Assembly (NCBI GenBank): GCA_029934755.1
Contig: JAOZLQ010000123.1
Span: 1 to 6,902, forward strand
DNA length: 6,902 bases
DNA from: Desulfuromusa sp.
GTDB taxonomy: Bacteria; Desulfobacterota; Desulfuromonadia; Desulfuromonadales; Geopsychrobacteraceae
Direction of reading: 5' to 3'
The notes below the pieces were generated by a model. That model worked only from the letters and a program-made list of their open reading frames with translations. It did not search any database and was not told where the DNA came from. The translations under genes and the position numbers were made by a program. This document shows, piece after piece, positions 6,380-6,902 of this stretch (positions are counted from its first letter, which is position 1; every line of letters begins with the position of its first letter).

Positions 6380-6902
6380 ATGCAAAAACTTTTGACCCGG
6401 CTATTGCCAATTCTGCTTCTGCTGCTGCTTGTTGGCCAGGTGCAGGCCAAAACTCTGGTCTATTGTTCCGAAGGTAGCCCGGAAGGTTTTGCTCCAGCAC
6501 TCTATACGGCTGGAACCACTTTTGATGCAAGTTCCAGAACCGTTTTTGAGGGCTTAACCCATTTTATCCAAGGCACCACTGAACTTGAGCCAGGAATGGC
6601 TGAGAGCTGGACTGCTTCAGCTGATGGTAAAGTTTATACCTTCAAATTGCGCAAAGGTGTCAAATTTCAATCGGCCAAACATTTCAAACCAACCCGTGAT
6701 ATGAATGCCGATGATATTATTTTCACTTTTGAGCGGCAGTGGAAAAAAGATCATCCCTTCTATGCAGTATCCGGTGGCAATTACGAATATTTCAACGGCA
6801 TGTCAATGCCTGATCTGTTAAACAAAATTGAAAAAGTTGATGATTACACGGTTAAATTTACTCTCAACCGTCCAGAAGCGCCGATGTTGGCAAACCTGGG
6901 GA
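6380..6902 (+). CDS. dppA: Periplasmic dipeptide-binding protein DppA (SBP_bac_5), 3' end outside window
   Basis: The visible 174 residues begin with a signal peptide (MQKLLTR, then a leucine-rich core, probable cleavage after VQA at residue 23). The mature protein opens with KTLVYCSEGSPEGFAP, nearly identical to the start of E. coli DppA. Further DppA-like blocks follow: GTTFDASSR, GTTELEPGMAESW, YTFKLRKGVKFQ, FKPTRDMNADDI, SGGNYEYF and RPEAPMLANL. Family 5 solute-binding proteins capture peptides in the periplasm and deliver them to an ABC importer, and DppA also acts in dipeptide chemotaxis or haem uptake in some bacteria. Full-length DppA has about 530 residues, so roughly two thirds lies beyond the right edge. 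The permease genes (dppBCDF) would be expected downstream but cannot be seen. A close homologue with another peptide preference cannot be excluded. Confidence 0.92.
   Translation, partial: MQKLLTRLLPILLLLLLVGQVQAKTLVYCSEGSPEGFAPALYTAGTTFDASSRTVFEGLTHFIQGTTELEPGMAESWTASADGKVYTFKLRKGVKFQSAKHFKPTRDMNADDIIFTFERQWKKDHPFYAVSGGNYEYFNGMSMPDLLNKIEKVDDYTVKFTLNRPEAPMLANLG

Overview
The window looks like ordinary chromosomal sequence from a Gram-negative proteobacterium. Support for this comes from a periplasmic M23 endopeptidase with a signal peptide, a very long inner-membrane-anchored AsmA-like/DUF748 protein, and a DppA-type periplasmic dipeptide-binding protein. The base composition appears moderate (mid-40s % GC by eye, not computed). 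The mix of a DUF748 protein, a short TrmO-like tail and a GAGGG-rich inverted intergenic repeat would suit a Desulfuromonadales-like or other delta/gamma-proteobacterial genome, but this placement is a weak inference. I see no phage, integrase, transposase, CRISPR array, tRNA or rRNA, and nothing that looks like a defence or otherwise undescribed gene system.

Layout. Positions 1-114 (+) hold the last 37 codons of a TrmO/TsaA-like tRNA-modification gene. It ends 3 bp from the stop codon of a convergent minus-strand gene (118-945) for a secreted M23/LytM-type murein endopeptidase. The gap at 946-1173 contains two inverted copies of a palindromic, REP-like repeat (about 981-1120) and no gene. 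Next on the minus strand is a 1192-residue DUF748/AsmA-clan protein (1174-4752) with an N-terminal membrane anchor, at least four repeated beta-modules and a C-terminal OmpA-like segment. A 108-bp divergent intergenic region (4753-4860) separates it from a plus-strand aminopeptidase P (M24B) gene (4861-6252). After a 127-bp gap with a good sigma70-type promoter (6273-6301), the 5' part of dppA (6380 onward) runs off the right edge.

How the genes fit together. The two minus-strand genes both act on the cell envelope: one trims peptidoglycan, the other probably spans the periplasm as a lipid-handling bridge-like protein. They lie head to tail, with the REP pair between them. The two plus-strand genes fit peptide nutrition: DppA would capture dipeptides in the periplasm, and the cytosolic aminopeptidase P would cleave Xaa-Pro bonds that general peptidases leave intact. 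dppA appears to have its own promoter, so this second link is functional rather than clearly operonic. The features most worth checking are the HxD variant of the M23 HxH motif, the inverted REP-like pair, the modular repeats and split OmpA-like C-terminus of the DUF748 protein, and the dppA leader.
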